64,000 nt of DNA from Bacteroidota bacterium (GTDB taxonomy: Bacteria; Bacteroidota; Bacteroidia; Bacteroidales; WCHB1-69): contig JAKPTX010000146.1 of the NCBI GenBank assembly GCA_029570835.1, positions 47,257-111,256 on the forward strand, in the 5' to 3' direction. Positions 43,574 through 52,512 of this stretch are shown piece after piece. Each line of letters starts with the position of its first letter. Within the stretch, counting starts at the first letter, position 1. Below the pieces are notes generated by a model. The model was not told where the DNA came from. It searched no databases and saw only the letters and a list, made by a program, of their open reading frames with translations. Position numbers and translations under genes: made by a program.

Positions 43574-45418
43574 TTATTTTTTCTTATTAGGTAATTCGAG
43601 CCCATATCCCTTTTTCTTATCTTCTATTTTCAACCATATTCCCAATAAGAAAGCTAAAATACCAAATGATGAAAAAATTAACATTGGTTTTTGATAATCA
43701 TAAATTGTATTTCCTTCTACCGATGATATTTTATCTAATCTTTGATTAATCTCATTTAATTGCTCAACAGATTTTTTGTTAACATTATTGATCATGGGTA
43801 CAATAACTAACCTACTTTCAGATGTTGAATCCTCATCATCTTTTCTGTCAACATATATTTTCGCTTCATTCAATGCTAAATAAGTATTGATTTCCGACTG
43901 CATTTTTGCGACCATATCTGCACGCTTTTCGCTATTTCTATACACTAAATTTAATTCAGAAAATTGATCTGACATTGAGTCATTTAAACGATTAGAATAG
44001 TACGCAACTAAAACATTATCTTTATGTTTGTAATTAAATTCTTTTGTTTCAAATTGATCTTCATATTTTACTAATGTAGAATTAATTGAATCCAAACTTT
44101 GATGATAATCTTCGGTAATTATCGTTTTTATTGTGTCCAATTGCGTCTTGACAGCTGTAATATTTTTCCCCACATTAGGATTTGAAGCATCTAATGTTGC
44201 ACCTATAAGCAAAGGAACAACTAATAATCCAATATTTTGAATCCAAAAAATTACTGAATATGCAGATCCTAATACCTTGTTATCAACCAATTTAGGAACT
44301 GATGGCCATAACGCAGCCGGAACCAATGAAAAGGAAATACCCAATACTACAATGGCAGCAATAGCTACAGGATATGAAAAATATTTAACAGGTGTAAATG
44401 CAAAAATTAAATGACAAACAGTCATCAAAACAGCACCTATTATTAACATTGATGCTCCTTTTCCTTTAGTATCTAAAAAATATCCTAACAATGGTGTTAA
44501 GATCATCGCACCTATTGGAAAGAAAGAGAATAATTTGCTGGCATCTGTAGATGATATTTCCAATCTCGAAGAGAGCATATCCGGAGCAAACTTTTGAAAT
44601 GGAAAAATTGCAGAATAGTATAAAACACATAAACCGGCAACAATTAAAAACGTTTTGGAAGTAAAAATTGCTTTTAAATCTGAAACATGGAATGGATCCT
44701 CTTTTTCTAATTCTATGTGTTCTTGAGAATCTAATTTCTTGTCTAAGAAAAAGTATACAACAAATGATAAAAATCCAATTAATAGGAATGACGTAACAAC
44801 TGCAACCGGTTTTGTAATAAATTGATCATTAGCAAGGTAGGGTGATAAACGGAAAACAGCGAAAACACCTAAACGGGCAATTGCCATTTCTAAACCCATT
44901 GCCAAAGCTAATTCTTTTCCTCTAAACCACTTCACAATAGCTTTGGAAACTGTTATACCGGCCATTTCAACACCTACTCCAAAAATAGCAAATCCAATAC
45001 AAGCTAATGTTGCAGATGCTGGGAGAGGATCAATCAATCCGAAAAGACTAAAGCCGTCTAATGCTTGATATAATGATGAGGTTGGTAGAAAAGTTTCGGA
45101 AATACCGTATAATTTAATGCCGGCTCCTGTTACCATCAAAAAAGCTGATAATAATGCTGTTCTTCTTACACCTATTTTATCAAGAATAATACCCGAAAAA
45201 ATAAGCATAAAAGCAAAAACATTTAAAAAGAATTCAGATCCACCAACAGTTCCAAAATTGGTTGAAGACCATCCTCTCTGTGTCTCTAAAAGATCTTTAA
45301 GAGGTGCAAGAACATCTACAAACATGTATGCGAAAAACATGGTAAATGATAAAAGAAATAGAGCAATCCAACGAGCGGTTGCTGATTCTCTAAGGGATTT
45401 TGTAATTTTTTCAGTCAT
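43574..45418 (-). CDS. MFS transporter with large inserted loop
   Basis: 614 residues, longer than the usual 400-450. Twelve hydrophobic segments are seen, the first eleven within residues 1-420 and the last at about 580-600. Between them lies a soluble, coiled-coil-like insertion of about 160 residues (from NVGKNITAVKTQLD to GNTIYDYQ). The N-terminal half has the MFS motif region near ILDKIGVRRTALL. Substrate unknown. The insertion would face the periplasm if the C-terminus is cytoplasmic. Confidence 0.88.
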   Translation of the reverse strand: MTEKITKSLRESATARWIALFLLSFTMFFAYMFVDVLAPLKDLLETQRGWSSTNFGTVGGSEFFLNVFAFMLIFSGIILDKIGVRRTALLSAFLMVTGAGIKLYGISETFLPTSSLYQALDGFSLFGLIDPLPASATLACIGFAIFGVGVEMAGITVSKAIVKWFRGKELALAMGLEMAIARLGVFAVFRLSPYLANDQFITKPVAVVTSFLLIGFLSFVVYFFLDKKLDSQEHIELEKEDPFHVSDLKAIFTSKTFLIVAGLCVLYYSAIFPFQKFAPDMLSSRLEISSTDASKLFSFFPIGAMILTPLLGYFLDTKGKGASMLIIGAVLMTVCHLIFAFTPVKYFSYPVAIAAIVVLGISFSLVPAALWPSVPKLVDNKVLGSAYSVIFWIQNIGLLVVPLLIGATLDASNPNVGKNITAVKTQLDTIKTIITEDYHQSLDSINSTLVKYEDQFETKEFNYKHKDNVLVAYYSNRLNDSMSDQFSELNLVYRNSEKRADMVAKMQSEINTYLALNEAKIYVDRKDDEDSTSESRLVIVPMINNVNKKSVEQLNEINQRLDKISSVEGNTIYDYQKPMLIFSSFGILAFLLGIWLKIEDKKKGYGLELPNKKK

Positions 45419-45458
45419 ATAAATAAATATTAATAATGGATAAATTTTGAATTAAATA

Positions 45459-45680
45459 TTATTCGTTCTTATTGTTTTTTTTAATCGCATGTTGAACCAA
45501 ATCAAGAGTAATATATCCCACTAAAATACCGAAAATAGATATTAAAACAACATTATTTTTGAGAATATAATCAGAAAATTGACCTTTTTTATACCAATAT
45601 AAAATGGCAAATATTAAACCCATTATTATACCAATTATGTGATATAAAGTCAAGTTTTTTTTGATAAATTCTCTCATCAC
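45459..45680 (-). CDS. small two-helix membrane protein
   Basis: 73 residues with two hydrophobic segments (about 13-30 and 42-62), a short loop and a charged tail (HAIKKNNKNE). It lies 1 bp after the carboxypeptidase-regulatory-domain gene and 40 bp before the MFS gene, so it is likely part of that unit. No family recognised. Confidence 0.6.
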   Translation of the reverse strand: MMREFIKKNLTLYHIIGIIMGLIFAILYWYKKGQFSDYILKNNVVLISIFGILVGYITLDLVQHAIKKNNKNE

Positions 45681-45681
45681 T

Positions 45682-46464
45682 TTATTGTTTGTTTATTATT
45701 TTATAATATTGATAATCAGACCAATTTTTTAAAATAGATTGCTTAATCTGCTCTGAAGACATTCTGATAATATCATAATAACTAAATCTACAAAACATCA
45801 TAAAATCAACTAATTCTTCACCTGATAAACCTGTTAATTCTGAAACTAATTCTCTATTATATTTCATAGGAACCATATCCACTTCTTCTCTTAATTCACT
45901 TAACTCTTTGGCTAATTGAATATTTCTGTATTTTTTATTATACTTTTGATAAAAATAAGTTATAGGAGAAGAACCAATAGGAGTAAAATTAAGTGGATTC
46001 GGCGGATTATTTTTAAAATTTAAATATGTCAATTGTTCTTCTGAAAGTTGAGCACCTTTAATGTGTTTATATGCATCAGACAATTTTGAATGAACCACTT
46101 CGTTAATAAATTGGGTGTAATTGGGTGTTATAGCAAAAATTGTAACCTCTTTTAAAACAATAGCCTTATAGTAAAGATGAATTTCAAAATATCCCCTATT
46201 GAGTTGTTCTTGATTAACAATGATCATCTCTTGTCTATATATTGATTTAGAAATGATAATCGTATCATTCAATTTGAGATTCATGTAAAATTGTCCTTTT
46301 TTATCGGAAAAAACATATTTTTTTGTTGAAATATTATAAATATTTGCTTCATTGATAGGAAAAAATGATAATCCGTCATATATTGTTCCTTTCATGTCCA
46401 CAGACTGAGCCCAAATAGGGTAGGAGAGTGTGAAAAGAAAAAGATAAATGATATATTTTTTCAT
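45682..46464 (-). CDS. secreted protein with carboxypeptidase-regulatory-like domain
   Basis: 260 residues with a signal peptide (MKKYIIYLFLFTLSYPIWAQS) and an N-terminal CarboxypepD_reg-like domain (about 20-105: DMKGTIYDGLSFFPINEANIYN, SDKKGQFYMNLKLNDTIIIS). The rest is helical. The same beta domain fronts many SusC/TonB proteins in this phylum, but no receptor domain follows here. It is the last minus-strand gene before the strand switch. A minus-strand TAATTTTG box at 46469-46476 is very close to the start. Confidence 0.8.
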   Translation of the reverse strand: MKKYIIYLFLFTLSYPIWAQSVDMKGTIYDGLSFFPINEANIYNISTKKYVFSDKKGQFYMNLKLNDTIIISKSIYRQEMIIVNQEQLNRGYFEIHLYYKAIVLKEVTIFAITPNYTQFINEVVHSKLSDAYKHIKGAQLSEEQLTYLNFKNNPPNPLNFTPIGSSPITYFYQKYNKKYRNIQLAKELSELREEVDMVPMKYNRELVSELTGLSGEELVDFMMFCRFSYYDIIRMSSEQIKQSILKNWSDYQYYKIINKQ

Positions 46465-47033
46465 GGTGCAAAATTATGAAAAATTGAAATAATAATAATT
46501 AATATAATAAATAAATAATATATATAGAATATTATTAACTGCTGTCGATTTTGTTGATAATTAAAAATAATTTCATTTTTCTGTAATAAACGACTTATTT
46601 TCAAATTATTATTTTTTTAATGAGAATATTTTTTTCAACACCTACGAATATTTTTAGATTAAAAATTATTGATAAAAATTAATTTTTTCAGAAAAAATAT
46701 AATATCAAATAATATCAACAGTGAATCAATATGGAATTTAATAAAATTACTTACTTATCAACAATTATGTGTTAATTTATTGATAACCAATATTATATTT
46801 TTTCATTTAACTCCAAATTTATAAATTTTATAATTCTTATTTATTATTTTATTTAATAATAAAAATAGGGGGGAAGTAATTTCTTACTTCAAATTTATTT
46901 CAAAACAAATTAGATTTTTCATTGCACTGTTGTTAAAAATTGATTCTGATTTTAATTTTTTTAGCTCTACAAAATTATAATTATTTTTTTTCTATAACTC
47001 CATCATATTTAAGAATAAAAAATAAGATTAAAT

Positions 47034-47060
47034 TTAATTAATTGATAATCAATTAATTAA
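47034..47060. repeat. perfect 12-bp inverted repeat upstream of rpiB
   Basis: TTAATTAATTGA (47034-47045), TAA, TCAATTAATTAA (47049-47060). It is 30 bp upstream of the rpiB -33 element and may be an operator or part of the origin. Confidence 0.6.
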
Positions 47061-47089
47061 AAAAGTACATAAAATTTTTTGATACCATA

Positions 47090-47119
47090 TTGGAAATAAG
47101 GAAAAAATAAGTAACTTTG
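47090..47119 (+). promoter_or_regulatory. promoter of the rpiB operon
   Basis: TTG (47090-47092), exactly 19 nt, TAACTTTG (47112-47119). This is the best consensus promoter in the window and would drive the origin-proximal operon from rpiB onward. Confidence 0.8.
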
Positions 47120-47168
47120 CAGGATTGAAAATTAAATTCTTTCAATATTTAAGAATAAAAAAATTAAT

Positions 47169-47195
47169 ATGAGCTCCAGGCAAAAGGAGAAATAA
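47169..47195 (+). CDS. possible 8-codon leader peptide upstream of rpiB
   Basis: ATG at 47169 to TAA at 47195 encodes MSSRQKEK. The SD-like AGGAG of rpiB (47185-47189) lies inside it and its stop is 4 bp before the rpiB ATG. It may be accidental, or a reinitiation leader. Confidence 0.25.
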   Translation: MSSRQKEK

Positions 47196-47199
47196 AATT

Positions 47200-47628
47200 A
47201 TGAAAATAGTTATTGCGTCGGATCATGCCGGTTATGAATTAAAAGAGTTCATAAAAGAGCATATAGATAATCAGATAGAATTGGTTGATTTGGGCACATT
47301 CTCGCCAGAAAGTGTTGATTATCCCGATTTTGCTCATCAATTAGCGTCTAAAATTTCAAAAAATGAATATGAGTTTGGGTTATTGATGTGTGGTTCCGGA
47401 AATGGAGTTGCAATGAGTGCAAATAAACATAATAATGTTAGAGCTGCATTGTGTTGGAATGAAGAAATTGCTCGTTTAGCCAGATTACATAATAATGCAA
47501 ATGTTTTGGTATTCCCGGCGAGGTTTATTGATTATAAAATGGTTATACCTATGATTGAATTATTCATTTTAACGCCTTTTGAAGGGGGAAGACATATCAA
47601 AAGAGTAGAAAAAATTAATTTAAAATAG
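47200..47628 (+). CDS. rpiB: ribose 5-phosphate isomerase B
   Basis: 142 residues of the RpiB/LacAB fold. Substrate-binding and catalytic stretches are IASDHAGYELKEFI near the N-terminus, VDYPDFA, and MCGSGNGVAMSANKHNNVRAAL with the catalytic cysteine. It interconverts ribose 5-phosphate and ribulose 5-phosphate in the pentose phosphate pathway. An SD-like AGGAG ends 10 nt before the ATG. The stop is immediately followed by the ATG of the next gene. Confidence 0.95.
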   Translation: MKIVIASDHAGYELKEFIKEHIDNQIELVDLGTFSPESVDYPDFAHQLASKISKNEYEFGLLMCGSGNGVAMSANKHNNVRAALCWNEEIARLARLHNNANVLVFPARFIDYKMVIPMIELFILTPFEGGRHIKRVEKINLK

Positions 47629-48714
47629 ATGATTCAGGATATTCAATATATTAAAACGAAAGCTAATCTCATACGCCATATTTATATCGAAGATATGGAA
47701 AAATATTTGTTATCTTTTGATCAAAAGGTAACACAACGTGGTATTGTAACAGAATGGGTTGAAAATGAAGAAGATCTATCTACCATAATACAACAAAGTT
47801 TTTTAAAAAAATCATTTAATAAAATATGTTTTGATTCTTCGGTTATTCCTTCTTTTTTTACAGAAAAAAATCAACTTTTTAAAATTATTTCAGTTGAAGA
47901 AGCAATTTCATCCTCTGATAACATTGAACATTTAGTGATTGAAGCAAATTTTGGGATTGTTCAAAACGGATCTATTGTCCTACTTAATAAACTATCAAAA
48001 TCTTGCTTTAATCATGTTGATAATTTACATATTATTCTAAAAATAAATAATTTAGTATTAAGAAATAATGATTTAGAATTATTATTGTATCTTTTTCAAT
48101 ATCAGAATGATGCGTATCAATTTCCTACTGATATAAAGATTATTACAGCTCCATTATCTAAAGTCTCAACCAATTCTACTTATTTTGAGGATCAATCATA
48201 CAAAGTGGATCCAATTAATACATATCTCTATTTATATGATGATGGGATTTCTAAAATTTTGGAGAGTCCTATTTTAAGAGAATCACTTTTTTGTATTAAT
48301 TGCGGCAGATGTCAGCAAGTATGTCCGGTATATAAACAAACAAAGCGTTTTTCTCCCATTAATCTTGTTACAAATAATTGTTTTGAAGAAAATCAAAGGA
48401 CAATGCAATTATTTGAAAATACTACTTTGTGTGGTAATTGTAATGATGTTTGTCCGGTTTTGATTCCATTAACGGATCTAATGCTGACAGAAATGCAAAC
48501 CATTAAAAATAAACATTCGAGAGAAAAAAATATAGATCTTTTTAAATTTTATTCTAAAAGATCTAAAATGAATAAGCTCAATAATAGATTTTTTAAATAT
48601 TTTTTTAATAAAAAACATTTCAAAAATAATAAAAGATTATACAATTATATTCACCAACAAAAACTCCCTTTTTTTAATATAGAAAATCTGCAGTCTAAAG
48701 CTAAAAATGAATAA
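47629..48714 (+). CDS. LutB-like LUD domain iron-sulfur protein
   Basis: 361 residues. The N-terminal half (about 20-180) is LUD-like, and the C-terminal part carries two ferredoxin-type cysteine groups, CINCGRCQQVCP and LCGNCNDVCPVLIPL, as in the LutB/LldF component of L-lactate dehydrogenase. LutB is normally about 470 residues and comes with LutA and LutC; neither partner is adjacent, and this protein is short, so lactate oxidation is only a possibility. It begins directly after rpiB and overlaps the DUF4175 gene by 8 bp. Confidence 0.8.
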   Translation: MIQDIQYIKTKANLIRHIYIEDMEKYLLSFDQKVTQRGIVTEWVENEEDLSTIIQQSFLKKSFNKICFDSSVIPSFFTEKNQLFKIISVEEAISSSDNIEHLVIEANFGIVQNGSIVLLNKLSKSCFNHVDNLHIILKINNLVLRNNDLELLLYLFQYQNDAYQFPTDIKIITAPLSKVSTNSTYFEDQSYKVDPINTYLYLYDDGISKILESPILRESLFCINCGRCQQVCPVYKQTKRFSPINLVTNNCFEENQRTMQLFENTTLCGNCNDVCPVLIPLTDLMLTEMQTIKNKHSREKNIDLFKFYSKRSKMNKLNNRFFKYFFNKKHFKNNKRLYNYIHQQKLPFFNIENLQSKAKNE

Positions 48715-51700
48715 TCAAAAAATTATAAAGGACAAAATCTCACTTTTTGTAAAGAAATATTATCTAAATAAACTTTACAAAGGAATTTTACTTTTTCTAT
48801 TTGTTACGATTTCTATTTTTCTTATCATAACTATATCAGAATATTTTTCTTTTTTTAGTTCTTTGTTTAGGACAATTGTATTTTATTCTTATATTGTATT
48901 GTCTTTACTTTTATCTGCTTTTTATCTGTTTCACCCATTATTCAAATTATTGGGTTTGGGAAAACAAATAGAAAAAAGTGAAATTGCAGATTTAATAGGG
49001 AGCTATTTTCCGGAAATTGAAGATAAATTGCTAAATCTTTTTCAGTTGGAAGAGATGAAAGAGAAGGAAATATATAAGAGTTATGATCTTATAGATTTGG
49101 CAATTAATACTAAAATAGAAAAACTAAAACCTTTTCCTTTTATTAAAGCAATACCTTTTAACAAAACAAAAAGGTATATTAAATGGGCATTAATACCTGT
49201 ATTATTGCTTGTAGTTATCCTTACAATAAAAAGTGAAATAGTTGTTTCTTCATCAAAAAGAATTATTCAACATCAAAAACATTTTGAAAAACCGGCACCT
49301 TACACTTTTAATGTTTTGAATAAATCATTAACAACATTCCAGAATGATGACTTTGTTTTAGAAATTCAAGTAGAAGGGGAAGAGGTACCTAAAGACCTAT
49401 ATATCGAATATAATAATTTGATATACAAATGTTTAAAGAAATCAAATACCCATTTTACCTATACATTTACAAATCTCCAAAAATCACTAAAATTTAAAAT
49501 TCAAACTGAGGAGGTTGTATCCATTCCTTACGATCTTACCATATTGGCTAAACCTATTATTGTAAGTTATACCATGGAATTGAAATACCCTCAATATGTG
49601 AATAAAAGAAATGAAATCATCGAGAATAATGGAGATGCAACTGTTCCTGAAGGGACTACAATAGTATGGAATTTTTATACGAAAAACAGTGATGTTGTTC
49701 AATTTATTTTGCCCGGAAATATATCACCATTACAACCTAAAAAAGATCATTCATCTCAGTCTCTCAGGATAAAAGAGGATTTAAATTATCAAATTGTAAC
49801 TTCAAATATCAATACTGTTAGCGTTGATACATTATTGCATGAAATTAGGGTTTTGAAAGATCTTTATCCGGAAATTGCTATTGAATCGCAACAAGATTCT
49901 CTGTTTGCAGACAGAGTTTATTTTAAGGGTACAATTCAAGATGATTACGGATTTAAAAAACTCAATTTTAATTATTCATTATTTGATGAATCGGGAACAT
50001 TAAAACTGAAGGATCAAACAGTACCTATTAAATTTGACAATCAATTACTCATACAAGATTTTTACTTTTATTTTGATGCTTCAATCATATCAATTCAACC
50101 TGGTGAAAAGATAGAATATTTCTTTGAAGTATTTGATAATGATGAAGTTAACGGATCAAAATCTACAAAATCTCCTATGCAGATTTTCAAATTAAAAACA
50201 TTTGATGAAATCCATAAAGAGATTGATAAAAATATTGAATCTTCCAAATCTGACCTTCAAGATTTAATTGATCAATCAGCAAAATTAGTAAAACAAATAG
50301 AAAATTTTCAACAAAAGTTGATACAACAATCACAAATTAACTGGCAAGAAAAGAAGGTATTAGAAACTTTATTGGAAAAATATAATGATATAAGAGATCA
50401 AATAGATCAAATTCGCCAAAATCACAAGGATAATCAAATGTTGGAGGAGCAGTATAAAGATATAAATAAGGAAATTCTTAAAAAACAGGAAGAATTAATT
50501 AAGCGATTTGATGATATTTTGTCAGATGAAGTTAAAGAAATGCTCCAAAAGTTGCAGGAAATGATGCAGAATCAAAATAAGGATCAAATTCAAAAAGAGA
50601 TGGACAAATTGAAAATGTCAGCTCAGGATATCAACAAAGAATTGGATCAACAAATGGAGTTATTTAAGTTGTTAGAATTTGAAAAAAAGTTCCAGGAAGT
50701 GATCGATCAAACCCGGAAATTAGCAGAGGATCAACTTCGATTATCAAACCAAATGGATCAAAAAGATCTTTCAAAAGAGCAAAGAATATCGAAACAAAAT
50801 TCACTCAATGATCGTTTTCAAGAATTGCAAAAAAATCTGCAACAACTTCAAAAACAAAATCAAGAATTAGAAGAACCTGCAAAATTGAAGAATCGTGACC
50901 AACAGCAAGAGGAGATTGAATCGGAGATGAACGAAGCACTGCAAAATCTTCAAAAATCAAATAATTCAAGAGCAAAAAACAGACAGCAATCCGCATCAGA
51001 TAAGCTAAATCAATTGGCAGATGATTTGGAGCAAGAAAAGAATGAGGCAGAAAATGAAGATTTAGCCGAAGATATTGAAACCCTCCGTTTAATTTTGAAT
51101 AATCTTCTACGTGTATCTTTTAAGCAGGAGAATAATATCAAATTAATTCAATCAATCAATGCAAGATCACCCTTAATTACTGATGCCAGTCGTGCACAAA
51201 AAGAGATTTTAGATTATATGAGTTTAATAGGTGACTCATTATCACAGTTGGCAAAACGACAAACTGCTGTAAAACCATTTATTCAAAAAGAACTATCTAA
51301 TGTTGAGCAATATTTACAATCGATACAGACAGATCTTTCGGATAGACGACTTAATACGGCGTCTGCGAGCCAACAGTTTGCATTAACCTCAATCAATAAT
51401 TTAAGTTTAATGCTGGCAGAATCATTAAAAGAGGTAAAAGAGATGAAACAGCAAAGTGATGGTAAGTGTAACAAAAAAGGAGGTAACTCATCTTGCAGTA
51501 AGCCTGGCTCTGGAAAAAGTAAACCCAGATCTGCCCGAGAACTACAGCAACAATTGAACAGGCAAATGGAAGCCTTAAAGAGATCTCAAGATCAAAAGGG
51601 TAAACAACAAGGTAAGGGTCAGGAATCACAATCTATGAGTGAACAATTTGCTAAAATGGCCGCACAACAGGAAGCAATAAGAAAAATGTTACAAGATTAT

Positions 51701-52057
51701 CAAAATGAGTTAAGAGGAAAAGATGGAGTAGGAGATAAGACCATTGAGCAATTGATGCGAGATATGGAAGCAACGGAAAGAGACCTCGTTAATCGTATGA
51801 TATCTGCTCAAACGATACAACGTCAAAAGAATATTGAAACCAGATTGTTGGAAAGTGAGAGAGCGGAACAAGAACGGGATAAAGAGGAACAAAGAGAATC
51901 CAGGGAAGCAGTACAAAGATATCTTCCCAAACCACCCAAAGAATGGAATTTTTCAAAAGAAAAAGAGGGTCAGATAGAAATGATTAAAACGATTCCACCA
52001 TCTTTAAGGTACTATTATAAAGAGAAAGTTAATCAATATTTTTACAACATAGAATAG
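48707..52057 (+). CDS. DUF4175 family membrane protein with long coiled coil
   Basis: 1116 residues. Two helices at about 20-45 and 55-80 and a third near 150-170 precede a periplasmic Ig-like region (about 195-500). A very long Gln/Glu/Lys-rich coiled coil follows (about 500-900), then a low-complexity segment (KCNKKGGNSSCSKPGSGKSKP) and a further coiled region to the C-terminus. This layout matches DUF4175 proteins, widespread and uncharacterised in Bacteroidota. Origin-proximal, in a run with rpiB, ybeY and mnmG. Confidence 0.88.
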   Translation: MNNQKIIKDKISLFVKKYYLNKLYKGILLFLFVTISIFLIITISEYFSFFSSLFRTIVFYSYIVLSLLLSAFYLFHPLFKLLGLGKQIEKSEIADLIGSYFPEIEDKLLNLFQLEEMKEKEIYKSYDLIDLAINTKIEKLKPFPFIKAIPFNKTKRYIKWALIPVLLLVVILTIKSEIVVSSSKRIIQHQKHFEKPAPYTFNVLNKSLTTFQNDDFVLEIQVEGEEVPKDLYIEYNNLIYKCLKKSNTHFTYTFTNLQKSLKFKIQTEEVVSIPYDLTILAKPIIVSYTMELKYPQYVNKRNEIIENNGDATVPEGTTIVWNFYTKNSDVVQFILPGNISPLQPKKDHSSQSLRIKEDLNYQIVTSNINTVSVDTLLHEIRVLKDLYPEIAIESQQDSLFADRVYFKGTIQDDYGFKKLNFNYSLFDESGTLKLKDQTVPIKFDNQLLIQDFYFYFDASIISIQPGEKIEYFFEVFDNDEVNGSKSTKSPMQIFKLKTFDEIHKEIDKNIESSKSDLQDLIDQSAKLVKQIENFQQKLIQQSQINWQEKKVLETLLEKYNDIRDQIDQIRQNHKDNQMLEEQYKDINKEILKKQEELIKRFDDILSDEVKEMLQKLQEMMQNQNKDQIQKEMDKLKMSAQDINKELDQQMELFKLLEFEKKFQEVIDQTRKLAEDQLRLSNQMDQKDLSKEQRISKQNSLNDRFQELQKNLQQLQKQNQELEEPAKLKNRDQQQEEIESEMNEALQNLQKSNNSRAKNRQQSASDKLNQLADDLEQEKNEAENEDLAEDIETLRLILNNLLRVSFKQENNIKLIQSINARSPLITDASRAQKEILDYMSLIGDSLSQLAKRQTAVKPFIQKELSNVEQYLQSIQTDLSDRRLNTASASQQFALTSINNLSLMLAESLKEVKEMKQQSDGKCNKKGGNSSCSKPGSGKSKPRSARELQQQLNRQMEALKRSQDQKGKQQGKGQESQSMSEQFAKMAAQQEAIRKMLQDYQNELRGKDGVGDKTIEQLMRDMEATERDLVNRMISAQTIQRQKNIETRLLESERAEQERDKEEQRESREAVQRYLPKPPKEWNFSKEKEGQIEMIKTIPPSLRYYYKEKVNQYFYNIE

Positions 52058-52059
52058 TT

Positions 52060-52512
52060 ATGTTTTATTTTGAATTAGAAGAGTTAAAGTTAAAAGACTC
52101 TTATCAGCCCACGTTACAAATGATTGAAAACATCTCAGATGAATTTCAACTATCAAACTATTTTGGAACCATTAGTACAGCTATAACGGAGTTATTAGAT
52201 CTATTGCATCAACTCACTAACAGTGAGAATCCATCTGTTTTCATCAGCTTTATTGTAGAAAACACTGATTTCTATACACATATTGAGTTAAAAGGAGCTC
52301 ATCTCTCTTTCCCATTACTCTTTCAGGAAGCAACATCCTTCAAAGTTATTCAAACTATAAAATTGTTAACAGATGAAGTTTCATTTACAAAAGATGGAGA
52401 AGGGATCTCTATAGGGTTCCACGTGAAACAAGGCGTACAACTAGGTGAAACAGAAAAAGTTAAAGAACAACAAACAGAAGTTAATGTTAATCAAATAAAA
52501 AACAACCAATGA
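52060..52512 (+). CDS. small HATPase-like protein
   Basis: 150 residues. The pattern TISTAITELLDLLHQL followed by strands near FISFIVENT and DEVSFTKDGEGISIGF suggests the ATP-binding fold of anti-sigma-factor kinases (RsbW/SpoIIAB type) with weakened motifs. In Bacteroidota such a protein regularly sits between DUF4175 and ybeY genes. Function unknown. It contains a parS-like site near its 3' end, and its stop overlaps the next start. Confidence 0.65.
   Translation: MFYFELEELKLKDSYQPTLQMIENISDEFQLSNYFGTISTAITELLDLLHQLTNSENPSVFISFIVENTDFYTHIELKGAHLSFPLLFQEATSFKVIQTIKLLTDEVSFTKDGEGISIGFHVKQGVQLGETEKVKEQQTEVNVNQIKNNQ
52415..52430. promoter_or_regulatory. parS-like ParB binding site 2 (intragenic)
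   Basis: GGTTCCACGTGAAACA matches TGTTTCACGTGAAACA at 14 of 16 positions and lies inside the coding region of the HATPase-like gene. Confidence 0.6.

Larger units (their letters stand above)
46465..47199. other. candidate replication origin (oriC) region
   Basis: A 735-bp gap with no gene, the most AT-rich part of the window. It lies where genes diverge: minus strand to the left for 12 kb, plus strand to the right for 9 kb. DnaA-box-like 9-mers that differ by one base from TTATCCACA occur as TTATCAACA at 46755-46763 and as its complement TGTTGATAA at 46552-46560; further near-matches are at 46667-46675, 46712-46720 and 46778-46786. An AT-only tract at about 46486-46535 could be the unwinding element. 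Three parS-like sites lie within 13 kb. dnaA itself is not in the window. Confidence 0.6.
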
